Below, piece by piece: positions 10,101 through 20,800 of a stretch of 46,760 nt of DNA; positions within the stretch are counted from its first letter, which is position 1, and the number at the start of each line of letters is the position of its first letter. The translations under genes and the position numbers were made by a program. The DNA is from Vitrella brassicaformis (Eukaryota > Sar > Vitrellaceae): positions 1 through 46,760 of the forward strand of contig CDMY01000588.1 of NCBI GenBank assembly GCA_001179505.1, in the 5' to 3' direction. The notes below the pieces were generated by a model, which was not told where the DNA came from, ran no database searches, and was given only the letters and a program-made list of their open reading frames with translations.

Positions 10101-13004
10101 AAGGAGCAAAGAAAAGACTGCCGTGACACCTTTGGTTACCATTCGTGTGAGCCATTTGTGTACCATATGCTTTAGTTCTCGCAAGCTCTTCGCATCTTCT
10201 GGTGTGAGCTTCGGCAGAAACCTGCTTCGTTCAGCCGCCAATGCAAAGAATGCCTCAAACTCAGCACAGGTCACGGACTCGCATCTGTCCTGCATGTGCA
10301 AGACACGTCTGTGAGGAACGATGAACCACTATCAGGCAGACCCGGTCCAGCTCTTCGAAGAGCTTTTCTGCGTCTGAAAGGTTTGACACAACCGCAGGCA
10401 GGTGGTACTGGTCCTATCAGTTACCTAGAGTGAGGCTTTTACCTTCGGGAATCATGTCAAACATCGCGGGGCACCTGAGATTGAAGCAGAGAACATCACT
10501 AGTGTTCAGGTGAACGGAGCTGGAGCTGACCAGGCAACAAGGTCTGCTTGATCTATCCGGCCATCGTCTGGGGCAAACACGCAGGAACAGCCAAATGGCT
10601 TATCTCGATATGTCGCTGGCTTACTGTCTTCATCAATCAGGCGGAATGCCACGTTTGGGTCACGGAACCGTCGAATAACCCTCCTCCTGAACCTCTCGAG
10701 AGTCTGTGAGTCTTTAAACCAGCACGCCACCTTGTGTTGGAGTGTCCACAAGCGCATTACCTTCGTCCAGCGCCTGAAGATCCTCGTCTGCGTGTCTGGA
10801 AGGGCGCTTGTGGTGTGGCAACCAACATGCGAGTGAGTTATAGAAATCGACAAACTCTCGCTCTCTCACAAAGCCAAAGGGATACTGGTCAAGCAGCTCG
10901 AACACTCGGAACCCCAGAGACACGGAGAGGCGCAGCTGGGATACGACGTTGGGCAACATTGCTGCTCTATGTGATTGATGTATTCATCTTACCTGGAGAT
11001 TGGTAAGTAAGGCCAAAAAATCGTCTGAGATTGGTGCCAAGCGAGGAGCGAAGTGTGTGCACACTCAACGCGGAGAAAAGATGTGACGGTACCTGAATTG
11101 ATGATGCCGTCACTATCGCCATCGGCATCTGATGAAAGAGTTGGATGCATCCATCATGTGTTCCGCATGAGCTTTGTCCGGCCGACGTTTAAAAGCAGCG
11201 GCGAGCGAGCCATACTTATCAATCATCGACCTGGAAGGAAGTGGGCCAATTCACAATGTCAGATAGTATCCTTCGAGTTCCTACTCGTGGATGTCGCAGC
11301 AAGCCTGACGAACTGCAAGGACACAACATATGCTTATTTCTGTCCAGAAGTACTGACGTAGTCGGTGAGCTCACGTTTGGCGATGTCCTTAAAAGGCTCA
11401 TCGTCCCCTCCATCCGCGCTGGCTGATGCAACATGCATCGACTCGTCAGCTGCTTCGGATCTGGCAATGGATAAACAAATGAATTGGAGCGACGTAGGAA
11501 GGGCATGAACACGCGCAGACCGTGCACGGGATGGTGTGCCTCGCTTGGTAAGCTGCATCAGATCATCCTGCAGCAGACCCTCCAGGTCATCACCAGGAAT
11601 GTGACACCTGCAGAAAAAGCGTGTCTTGCTTACGTAGAGACAAACTACACTCGGGCATACCTTACGAACACCACGGCCATCTCGTAGATATATGCAGCGG
11701 ATGCCGTGTCAAGAAGAAACTCCAGCTCGCCACCCATTACGCGAAATGAAGCCACCACACTGCGACACTAAGAGTGAAGAACAAGAATATTAGGCAGTAT
11801 TGTGCGCAGATATCAACAATTAATCCTACCCAGTCCCTTCTTAGTTGCCTGTTGGCGAACTGGTCAAGCATGTACGACCGTGGATCTGTCGTGTCTTCAT
11901 TCATCTCCTCCATCAGGTCAGGCGCTTTGAGGCTCGCCTCTAGGTGAGCAAGCGCCTTGACTGCGTGGTGTAAGGCCTCAGCGTGCCTGTGAAGACAGTC
12001 GGCATTGTGTTGGATTCACCGACGCTGGCATATTCCTACTGACCTCTTCATCTGTGAGAGCACAGCTGACAAATTTGTCCGCGTGTGAGCCAAAAGCAGG
12101 CATACTCCAGACCAGCTGTCCCGAGCGTCCCTGTCCGGCGTGACGATGATCTTGTCTGCTTGCTCATGAGGTTTGCGAGGTCCCTCCTCATTCTTTGTTT
12201 CAGCCCACTGATAATGGCGATTCACTGCAGCATCATGTAGAAGCTGCAGAAAAGGCGCAGGAAGCACAACTTGAACTGCTGCTCCGGATTGACAATGAAT
12301 GTCATGCAGGTACAACTTGCTCAAGGGGTCACAGAACTGACATTACCACCTTTTCCAGCAACGACGCCTTTTGAAGGTACGACAGGGCGGAATGGTGATT
12401 GTTCAGCCTGTCGGAAACCATTGTGACCGAACGGAGATTCCATGCAGGGCTGGCGTCACAGGCGCGTCTGCTTGGGTCACCCTCGATGGTATGCAGCAAA
12501 CGCATTCAATAAAACCAGCTGGCACCGCGTGAACTCAAGTGGCATTACACTACTCTGAATGCACAGCAAACACACTGGGCCAACTCCACTACAGACCCAA
12601 GTGGTAGCTACTTACGTGTTGATACGATCTTTTCCACGCTGCAAGGGCCTCCTCCGCTGCCCGAAGACTGTTCATGGCGTCCGAAAACCGACTCGAGTTT
12701 ATCAGCAAGGCCACTCGGTGGGTTGCATCGTCGACGACGCGGTAGAAATGGATCTGGATTGCAATTGCTGGATTGAGTTAAAAGGGCCATGTGCTTCTCT
12801 TCTCTGTCACTCACCTCCTGGGGGTCCAGTTGCGAGACTCTCGTCTCGTCATCCTCATTGCGCTCCGCCTTCGACAACGCCCTGCACAGCTGATAGAACA
12901 TAGACAAACATTGGGACAGATCAATGTCGTGTGTTTCGGCTTGAAGCTCTTACGTCATCGAATGCGGTGAGCAAGGTTTTCCCTCGCAGCAACAGGTTCT
13001 CCAT
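7131..13004 (-). CDS. Multi-exon TPR / EF-hand / coiled-coil protein
   Basis: The start is ATG 13004 (exon 1 13004-12954, MENLLLRGK...), with exon 2 beginning at 12889. The frame can be followed through many short exons to a stop at 7131. The N-terminal third has TPR-like helical pairs, for example RFSDAMNSLRAAEEALAAW near 12670 and TNLSAVLSQMKR joined to HAEALHHAVKALAHLE across an intron near 12000. The middle holds a canonical EF-hand loop, DGDSDGIINSDD followed by FLALLTNLQ, assembled from a 36-nt microexon (11128-11093) and the next exon. Less regular EF-like segments follow (FRVFELLDQYPFGFVREREF; DDGRIDQADLVAW). The C-terminal part is coiled-coil and charged (VELELANLQQRWKEVES; a highly acidic stretch near 8080), with a basic Ser/Arg tail. 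It is probably a calcium-responsive scaffold; the function is unknown. Some exon joins were not resolved. Confidence 0.68.
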
Positions 13005-13485
13005 TTGGATGTCGCTACAGACTCTTGCAGGAACTGAGAAACGGAACAGGGGGCGATTCGGAAGAGGACTTGGGGCCCAACTTGCTCAATCCGGGATGAA
13101 GTGGTCCGGCTGTCGAGCTACGCGTTCGCGTTTCGGGCAATGCGTGAATATGAGCTGGGGGCCGCATGCAAAAGCCCCCGACAACGGAACTGAGGGGATT
13201 GCGAGCTTGGCGACCGCGGTGGCAATTCCGAGAAACGTAGAGTTCATTGAGGAGGGCGTCAAAAAGTGGGAGCGCCGACGACAGGCCGGTGAATGTGTCT
13301 GTGTGATGGACAGGGATACGTGGACCGCAGACCGACCGGATGGCATGCAACATACGTGATGTGCACACACACAGAAAATCTGAGGGATGTGTAGCGAGTT
13401 GTAGTCGCCCAGATGTCTGTCTGTGCGACCTCGCCCATTGACCATTGGCAAGTCGTCGCTTGCTGGCTTTGATTTGCAAACCTTC
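13005..13485. other. Spacer between divergent genes
   Basis: This is the upstream region of the TPR/EF-hand gene. Long frames are open on both strands (a 200-codon minus frame and a 142-codon plus frame), but neither has recognisable motifs. The minus frame is not in phase with the MENLLLRGK start. Nothing firm was assigned. Confidence 0.35.
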
Positions 13486-14536
13486 ATGATCGTTGCTGCA
13501 TTGCAGAAGGGGGGGTGCAGCCTTCGCGGCCGCCTCCCCTAGCGGACATTGCTGCAAACACCTGATCGAAGAAATCAACACACGGAAGAATGGCACTCGA
13601 GGCCAGTCCTGCCGCATAGATGGGTGAAGTCTGTGAACTGTACGGTAGTCGTCATATTTACACGTTTATTTTGTTTCTGCAGTTATGTATGAGGATTGGA
13701 AGGGCACCACGCACAAATTGACCCCGGAGTTTATTCAGGGACTGGACAAGCGTTACGGATGGACTCGCGGGTACTTTCTCCCACACATCTACACCTATGA
13801 GTTCGACCCCAGACCATGTGCACCCACGGCGGCACCGATATGTTTCGATTTGGTGCCCTCGTCGGATGTGGGGTAGGCCATCCGCTTCAACTGGATCCAC
13901 TGCTGCTGCTGCGACGTCACGTCAGTGTGTACGCGATGCGGCATCATACTGAACCATCATCCCTCATCCCCGACCGCTGCGTCACACCGCTCCCTGTGAC
14001 CCCGAAGCGTACTTTGGACGCCGTGCAAAGCGATATGCAACTCATAGGATACACGGGGTCATTGAAGCGGGGCCCCGGCTTGTATTCCGGCCTGGCTCAG
14101 TACCAGGCGACCCGCAGAGGCGGCCAAAAGGTATCATGACCTCACGGGCGAATACACAGGAGACAGTAAGCAACGCACAGCCTTTTAGGAACGCAATAGA
14201 CCCTGTCTCCTTCGTTCAGCCCAACGATACATGTGGATGTATTGGCACCCGCTGAAATCTGTCTCTGTTGAGGAGTACGCGAAGTATCTGGACACGTGCT
14301 CCTAGTTGGAGGGCTATCTGATTTTGATCCAGTCGGGTAGGAGGCAAATGATCTGTTAATGACAACACAATGATCGATGTGGGAATGCATATTCAGGAGT
14401 TTACAAGGAGACGGAGTTGGATGCACTGGCAAAGTACTTTGAGAAAGGCAGGCTTGTGTTTCCGGGCCTCCCGAAGGGTGACCTCAGGAAGTTATTGAAG
14501 AAGCTATTTACCGATTTTTACAACCGACAGATTTAG
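13486..14536 (+). CDS. Unrecognised spliced gene or pseudogene
   Basis: An exon reading CCKHLIEEINTRKNGTRGQS joins through a 58-bp intron (GTGAAG...TTCTGCAG, phase 1) to VMYEDWKGTTHKLTPEF... (13684-13870). This join keeps the frame and is good evidence of a real gene. Downstream, coding-like pieces appear: DPEAYFGRRAKRYATHRIHG near 14000-14080, YMWMYWHPLKSVSVEEYAKY near 14230-14290, and a last segment ALAKYFEKGRLVFPGLPKGD ending in FYNRQI and a stop at 14536. The joins between these last pieces could not be made without stops, so the gene may be degraded or have exons I mis-set. The start is uncertain. The 3' end lies inside dispersed repeat R2. No family was recognised. Confidence 0.35.
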
Positions 14537-14557
14537 GACGGAGACGTTAATTCAGTT
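14506..14557 (+). repeat. Dispersed repeat R2, copy 2
   Basis: Matches 4748-4800 closely and includes the terminal codons of the upstream coding piece. It ends in GACGTTAATTCAGTT. Confidence 0.6.
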
Positions 14558-14662
14558 GAAGAATGAATCTGGAGTCAGGAGACAGCGGTGACATGGATAT
14601 CAGTCGATGTAACATGATGAAATACAGTCATATCCGAAGAGGAGGGGGGGTGGCCTAGGCAG

Positions 14663-14757
14663 GTCAGTCAATCTGAGTGATTCATGGATGTCTCCGCATC
14701 GGTCTGCGCTTCGCACATCCCTCGCTCCACCATTCATGAATCACTCGATTGACTGAC
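14663..14757. repeat. Long imperfect inverted repeat
   Basis: The arm GTCAGTCAATCTGAGTGATT plus CATGGATG (14663-14690) pairs with 14731-14757 (CATTCATGAATCACTCGATT, then GACTGAC) with one bulge and one mismatch around a 40-bp loop. It could be a MITE remnant or a structured RNA. Confidence 0.8.
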
Positions 14758-14773
14758 ATGCCGTCGGCGCTTC

Positions 14774-14790
14774 GGGCACCTTCGGTGCCC
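14774..14790. repeat. Short perfect hairpin
   Basis: GGGCACC-TTC-GGTGCCC, 7-bp arms with a 3-nt loop, 16 bp after the larger inverted repeat. No U-run follows, and this is not a bacterial genome, so it is not called a terminator. Confidence 0.7.
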
Positions 14791-15194
14791 TCCTCCTCAT
14801 CATTGCAAATACTGACCACGTGTGAATTGTACCGTGAAGGCCTCCGTGCTGGTACTGAGGGACCGAAAGACAATGCGGGAGAAATCATTCCCATGACGGC
14901 TGCTTTCTCAAGTGTTCAAAATGATTTCGTTTCAATTCGAAATACATCTTCCCCTTCCCCACAAAGAATAGCAGGAGAGACGGCGCATGAAAGGAGGAGC
15001 GTGTTGCGATGATTCAACACCCCTTCAACTAAAAAAGGAAGAAACAAGGCTCGCGTTCCACACATTTTCTCCAAACAAGGCTCTTGTTCCGATAGCAGCT
15101 CGATTCCAGGTCCACGGATTGATTTGTTTACTGTCACCTATGGAAGGCTTACGAATAGACAACAGCCATCCAACATCACACGACGGACGCCGGA

Positions 15195-17032
15195 TTACCT
15201 ATCTATCTTCCACGTGTATGCGTGGAGCAGTGCATCTGCCGGCGCTGGCTTGCCCAGATTCTTGTCCAGGAGGGAGACAACCTTCGTCACATCGGCTTGA
15301 ACTCGATGGCCGCCGAGCGGAGGGAAGATGGCCATGGCGTAGTTTTGCTTCAACATTTGTGCTTCGAACCAGATGCCTGCATCAACAGACACACAAGCAC
15401 AACAGTGAAACAAACAGCTAGGTGGGACAATTGTGTTGGGCATGCCTTTGAAGATTCGGTCACTGGGCATCAGCTCGAGGATCTGTCACGACGCAGTAGT
15501 TGAAGAATGTACTGAAATTGTGCAAATGATTTGTGACCAGTGTATGTTTTGCACAGAATCGATGATTGAAGAAGGCACTGAAAGAGTAGAGACAAGTGAA
15601 GCCCATGATGTACTCTTGGTGCGAGATGACGTACCCGCCGTGAGGACCGACCATAGCCAGTACGTTCAACCCCATCCACTCCACGAAGCCGCGGAAGTCT
15701 CCTTGATTCACGTCCCTAAACATCTTCAACTCCTCCCCCTTCCCTCTCCTCTGCAGCAACGCCTGTATCTCACTCACGAGCTGACTCTCGTTGGTCATGT
15801 CTCTCTTCTTGCCTCTGCGGCTCAAAAAGAGTACAACCTATAAACGAAGAACAAAGACGGTGAAGACGCAAGATGAGATACGAGATGATACCTTCCGCTG
15901 GTCGAGGGGTGTGTCTCTCCGCACTTTCATCCGCTCCACGAACCGAAGCTGCACGAGAAACAGAACTAGAGTGGCGTGTGTATGTACATATCAGGTAGTA
16001 TGTGTGCTGAATATGTATTACTGACGGCGAAGTAAGGATGGACCAATGGCGAGCGGCAGGAGAAGAGAAGCCGCTTTGCCTTAATGCGTTGCCGATTGCC
16101 GTTTCGCAGCCTAATCACCCGCCGCTGGTCGAATCCCAGCGCCTGTTGGATGTTTCTCACAGTGCCACTCGATGCGCCGCCTGATGTAATGATAACGGTC
16201 TCGGCATCAGCAGATGCGCCGCTTGCTCGATTACATGCGTGACTCGATCGAGGAAGTGCTGAAAGGACCACGCGTCGGGGGTGGTGGCCAGGATGGCAGA
16301 AGGATAGTTTGTTACGTGAGCAAAATATCCTCCGTCGGTGAGCAGCGGCTTGTGCTGGACTCCCGGAGACATGCAGGAAGATTGCGACCACCTAAAACGC
16401 GAACATTGACACTCTTGGTGTCCCTCCGTGTGTTGCTTTGACAATTACCTATCAACAGGAGGGGCATTGACATATGAGCCATCAGTGATCACCAGGTTCT
16501 GACCATGTTGGCCGCGAAAGTACACATGAGTCTGGTCAAATTCAGAATGCTCCTTCATCAGTTTCTTTTCCAGGAAGGATAAATTGTCGGACAGCAGGAT
16601 CGGAAATGACACAGAGAAGTCGGGAAATATAAGCTCCTCAGCATACTCGATCTTGTCATTCGACGCTGCAATGCAAGGCGCCCAGTTGTGCGCCATGTTC
16701 TGCAGACACTCGGTCAGCACAGCTGGGGCCCAGTCAGAAGACTCCACCGATGAGACATTTGCGTCCACATTCCGTCCTGATGCAGCCAGGAGGCGGATAG
16801 CACCTCCCCCAGCCAAAGATAGCCCTCCTCCACCCACAGGCTCTGCGATAGCATCCGACGGCATTTCCTCTTTTGCTGCAGCTGGAACCGTTGTCAAAGA
16901 ACGAGAGTAGTTCGCGCCGCCTTGAGTGTGAACGAGCACTGTGACGACAATGATGACGCCGACGGCGACAGAGAAGACGGTAATAAGACACAAGGTCCTG
17001 CATTGGACAAGAAGGAAAATGCGGTGCAGCAT
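15195..17032 (-). CDS. GT61-family glycosyltransferase, type II membrane protein (frameshifted)
   Basis: The start is ATG 17032. Exon 1 (17032-16449) encodes a basic N-terminus, one strong membrane anchor (LITVFSVAVGVIIVVTVLVH) and a Gly/Ala linker. Exon 2 (16391-16026) holds GGYFAHVTNYPSAIL and WSFQHFLDRVTHVIEQ, then, in a frame shifted by one base, TSGGASSGTVRNIQQALGFD and AKRLLFSCRSPLVHPYF. Exon 3 (15948-15892) and exon 4 (from 15837) follow in phase and give VVLFLSRRGKK, ending in MVGPHGGYVISHQEY. The His-F-L segment, the LSRRG strand and the GPHG loop are hallmarks of GT61 (DUF563) transferases, which include EOGT-like and xylosyltransferase-like enzymes of the secretory pathway. The last exons give ILELMPSDRIFK and a tail ending at 15195; one join there is uncertain and may use a GC donor. 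The shift near 16195-16215 is a pseudogenising indel or a sequence error. Confidence 0.72.
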
Positions 17033-17895
17033 GCATTTGCCACACAAACGACTTGTCACCTCATTTGTCAGTCCAGTGTCCAGTGTGCAGCATGATCATT
17101 ATCTTTCTTGAGCTGCCTTCGCTTTTCTTTGAGGCCCTCCGGCGGGTTCGCGCAACGGTGGCTCCATCCAATGGAGATTAAGAAGACGAAGACGCACTGC
17201 TGCTGACAGTGTTGCGTCGGACCCCAAATGAATGAAATGACGCCCCCAACCCCCCCCAACTCCTCGCGAAACTTTTCCCATTGTCAAATTTGAGTGCCGT
17301 GAGCGGCAGGTGGTTCATGATGGATCCTTTCCTTGTTGCACGAGTGCAGTTCTAAAGTGAGCGTGTGAAATTCCCCTACGCGTTCGTATCTGGTCGCCTC
17401 ATTCTCATTACCTCCACGGTACATGCAACTGCTGTGTGTCTCTGTCTGTGTATCTTCCTGTCTGACCCCACCCAAAAACGACAACAAAAGCACACACTGT
17501 GACACAACTTTTTTTTTTTTCGTGGGGAAACTGTCATTAACCGTAACACTCGTCTGTGTGTCCGTGATACTCATACAAATTCCGGCAGTCACATCGTCGG
17601 CTGCATGTGGACAGCGCAGACGTCCCTTTCTCGTTGCATGCGCAACAGGGGGGCCCGCCGCCGTCTCGCGGGATGAGGGTAGGTGGAGGGGGTTGGGTGT
17701 AGTCCGATACACGCTCGCTCATCCGAAAAGGAGGAGAAACAGCCGAGAAATCACCAACTCAATCATGGGGGGTAAGATGAATGTTGCCACAATGCAATGC
17801 AATGTGACACAACACCAGCACAACGGACTAGGACACGTCTCAGGGAACATGTGCGCAAACCCTCCCCCCACCTTCTCCCGCCTCCCGTCCTCTGT
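17033..17895. other. Spacer with repeat R1 copy
   Basis: This lies between the GT61 start and the 3' end of the sulfatase gene. It holds a poly-T run (about 17510-17520) directly before R1 copy 2. Open frames here cross the repeat and are not convincing. Confidence 0.4.
17523..17580 (+). repeat. Dispersed repeat R1, internal partial copy
   Basis: About 55 bp (TGGGGAAACTGTCATTAACC through GATACTCATACAAAT) nearly identical to 46547-46606. Similarity stops abruptly at 17581. It is preceded by a T-rich run. Confidence 0.8.
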
Positions 17896-20800
17896 CTACT
17901 TCTGCTGCTTCTGGGTTGGCGTGGTGTCTGTCTTTGTGTTTGTGGTGATGAGAGCATTGACCACCCGTATAGACCGCATGTCGCGTATCTGCGAGTCACT
18001 GAGCGCGATATCCCATATGGTGAGCTCATCCATCCAACCCATAAACCGACCATACGGGCGCGAGAACGCCGTCCCTGCAACAGTAGTCGTGGTGCCGTTG
18101 CTACTGCTGGTCGTGCCCGTGACAGTACCGGCACTACCGCCGATGGCCGCGTCTTTCCATGACGCAGAAATGTCACCGATCTGTGTGAGTGTCGAGTTGG
18201 CGGAGAGCACCTGTACGGCGTTGATATAGATAGCCACGGGGCCTTCCGCCATCCGGCCGTCGAATGTGACTGACATACGGGGACACACGCCAGGCAAAGA
18301 CAAGGCACGTGTGCATTGGTGTCGGCGTATGCATGGCCATGCACTCGTCATCTCACCGGTTACATGATTCCATTCGGCTTCTGGGTACGCCGCGCTGTAC
18401 GTCTTTTCCACCCCAGCAGCATGGTCGGCGATGGCCAATCTCAGCGATCCATCCCACAACGTCAACGAAAGGCCCCCTCCATGCCCCCCTTCCTCATACA
18501 CCAGCTGCATCTCCTCAAGCCTCACGAGCTTCAGAAACACCATCAGTGTGAACGATCGGCATGGACGCGACAGAAGGTCTGACTCGAGGATCAAATGATA
18601 GTCGCCGTCAAACGATATCGTGGTAGAGTTGAAGCGAGGGTTGTCCTCTGCATCATACAGGGGGTACTCGGCTTGCAGCAACTCTGTCTGGACGGTGGCC
18701 TCATTCTGCAGCAACTCGTCGGTCAGGCTATCCTCGAAATTAAACCTGGCCACCATGCGCGCCTGACGCTTGAACGTGATGCTGCCAACATTGGCAGCAT
18801 CATCGTATATGCGGATGTCGTCCAACATCCCAACGAACCCATCAGCAACGTCAGACGCTGATGCGCCGAGAGAGGCGTCTGCTTCGATGGTGAGAATCTC
18901 CTCCCCAGATAGACTCGAGAGGGGCATCCGGCCCACACGAAGTCCGCTCATGTAGCTGCGTGTACGTTGGGGGTGCGGGAAAGTACAACAAATACACAGG
19001 CATTGTGGGTATAATGTCTTACAGGGATAAGGCCTTTGTGACGTCAACTTGCACGGCGACGGCAGTCCACTCGGTCGCTGTGTAGGGCGCGGTGACGCTG
19101 TAGTCCTCTCCGTCTACCTTCAGCTTGGCCACCAAGCTCCTCAGCTCTACACGCAATTGTAGTCCAGTTGTGTCGGTTCCCTCGCCTGCACAGACACGCA
19201 CGATGGATGGACACCCCTCAGCCAATACCCATGCTCACTGTATATTAGCTGGTACACGGCATCATCGGGGTTCGCGCGCAGCTGTACCCACAGAGTGATG
19301 GTGCGGACAGAGAACGGCCGCCACAGCAGCGGGCTGCGGACAATGGCACGGTCGCTCTGCGTGACGAAGGTCAGCACATAGGACAGCTGCAGGGCGTTGT
19401 TGGTGAGCCGTGGTTGGTAGTAAGGCGTCTGCAACAGTGTGTCTGCGACACGGGTGAGGGTGGCGTTGCCGACGAGGGTGAGGTTCGAGGCGGCGTCACG
19501 CCACCGGATGTCCTCGGTGCTCTCGTGATCAAATGGCCACTCAAGCAATGGTCTGCACACACACACCAAACCACACGAGACGACACGACGCATATTTTGG
19601 AATGGATTTCTGTTCCTCCGCTCGTCCGTATGTACGCACAGTGGGTATAATCTATGTGGGAGCGCGGTCCCCCTGTAGACGGGCGATCGCTGATACAGCG
19701 AAAGGTCCATCATGTGGTCGTCCATCTCCTCGCGAAGTTTCTGCAGAAGTGGTGCATACTTGGGACCGTTGGCGAGATTGGCCGTCTCCTCAGGGTCATC
19801 ATCCAGCCTGAACAGCTCAGTCCACTCCTTCCACTGAGGGTACTCTGTCAGCTTGGCGTCGGGCTGCGTACCCACGCTTTCACCCGTCCGCCAAACCATA
19901 CATGTGGGTACTACAAGGGCACACATACAGATACACTAGTGCGACGGTCTCTCCCGGCTCGCTCACTTCGTGCGACGTCGCTGGCAGCTTCAGATACTGC
20001 ATCGTCCTTGAGGCCCAGATACACGTAGGCAAAGTGATTCGGCCACCAAAAGGGTGCCACCTCCGCACGCTGCGCCGCGTCCAGCAGGGGCATGAACGAG
20101 ATGCCTTGCATGTACGGAGGCACTTCCAGCCCAGCAAAGTCGAGGAGCGTCGGGGCGATGTCGACGTTTAACACGGTTTGGTCGATGACCGTGTTGCGCT
20201 TTATGAGCGCTGGGTAGTGAATCGCCAAGGGCACCCGAATAGACTCTTCATAGGCGACGAATTTGTAGAAGCTCAACTGATGATTGTTGGCCGTCAGACC
20301 TGAATATAACGAACTCGTAGGAGTTGCATTCTCAGAGTGTGAGGTCGCTCAGACCATTGTCAGACACGAACATGATAACCGTGTTGTCCAGCAGGCCGCG
20401 CTCTTCCAGGGCAGCGTACACGCGGCCGACACTGTCATCGAGTGACGCGATCAAGGAGGAATAGTTCTCCAAGGTCTGCGAAAACCCGTCCTCTGAGCCA
20501 TAAAAACTGAACGGCTCTGTATCCATCCCCGCCTGCAGAGGCCCGTCTGTGCAGACACGTGTGTGCGTGGAGTGATTCTCTGACTTACTGACATCGAATG
20601 GGGGCGCGGTGTTGTGGTTGCGGCTCAATTTAGGTTCAATGCCGGTGAAGTTGAATGCGTGGCCTTTGCCGGGTAGAAAGGGCTTGTGGGGAGCCTTCAA
20701 ACCGATCGTTACCTACACATATACAGACACCAGCTGCTTGACGTGGTCCGAACCAGCCATCTGACGAGTCACCAGAAATGGCTGATCGTGGCTGGTAGCC

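Larger units (their letters stand above)
14558..15194. other. Spacer with hairpins, no gene seen
   Basis: Apart from the inverted repeats at 14663-14790, I see no coding signal. A short repeated phrase (ACAAGGCTC..GTTCC) occurs at about 15046 and 15075. Confidence 0.4.

Noticed and set aside
13015-13617. 200-codon minus-strand frame upstream of the TPR/EF-hand start
   Set aside because: Not in phase with the MENLLLRGK start, no motifs, and it overlaps antisense a splice-supported plus-strand exon near 13554-13622.
14774-14790. Rho-independent terminator
   Set aside because: The hairpin has no following U-run, and the surrounding genes are eukaryotic and spliced.
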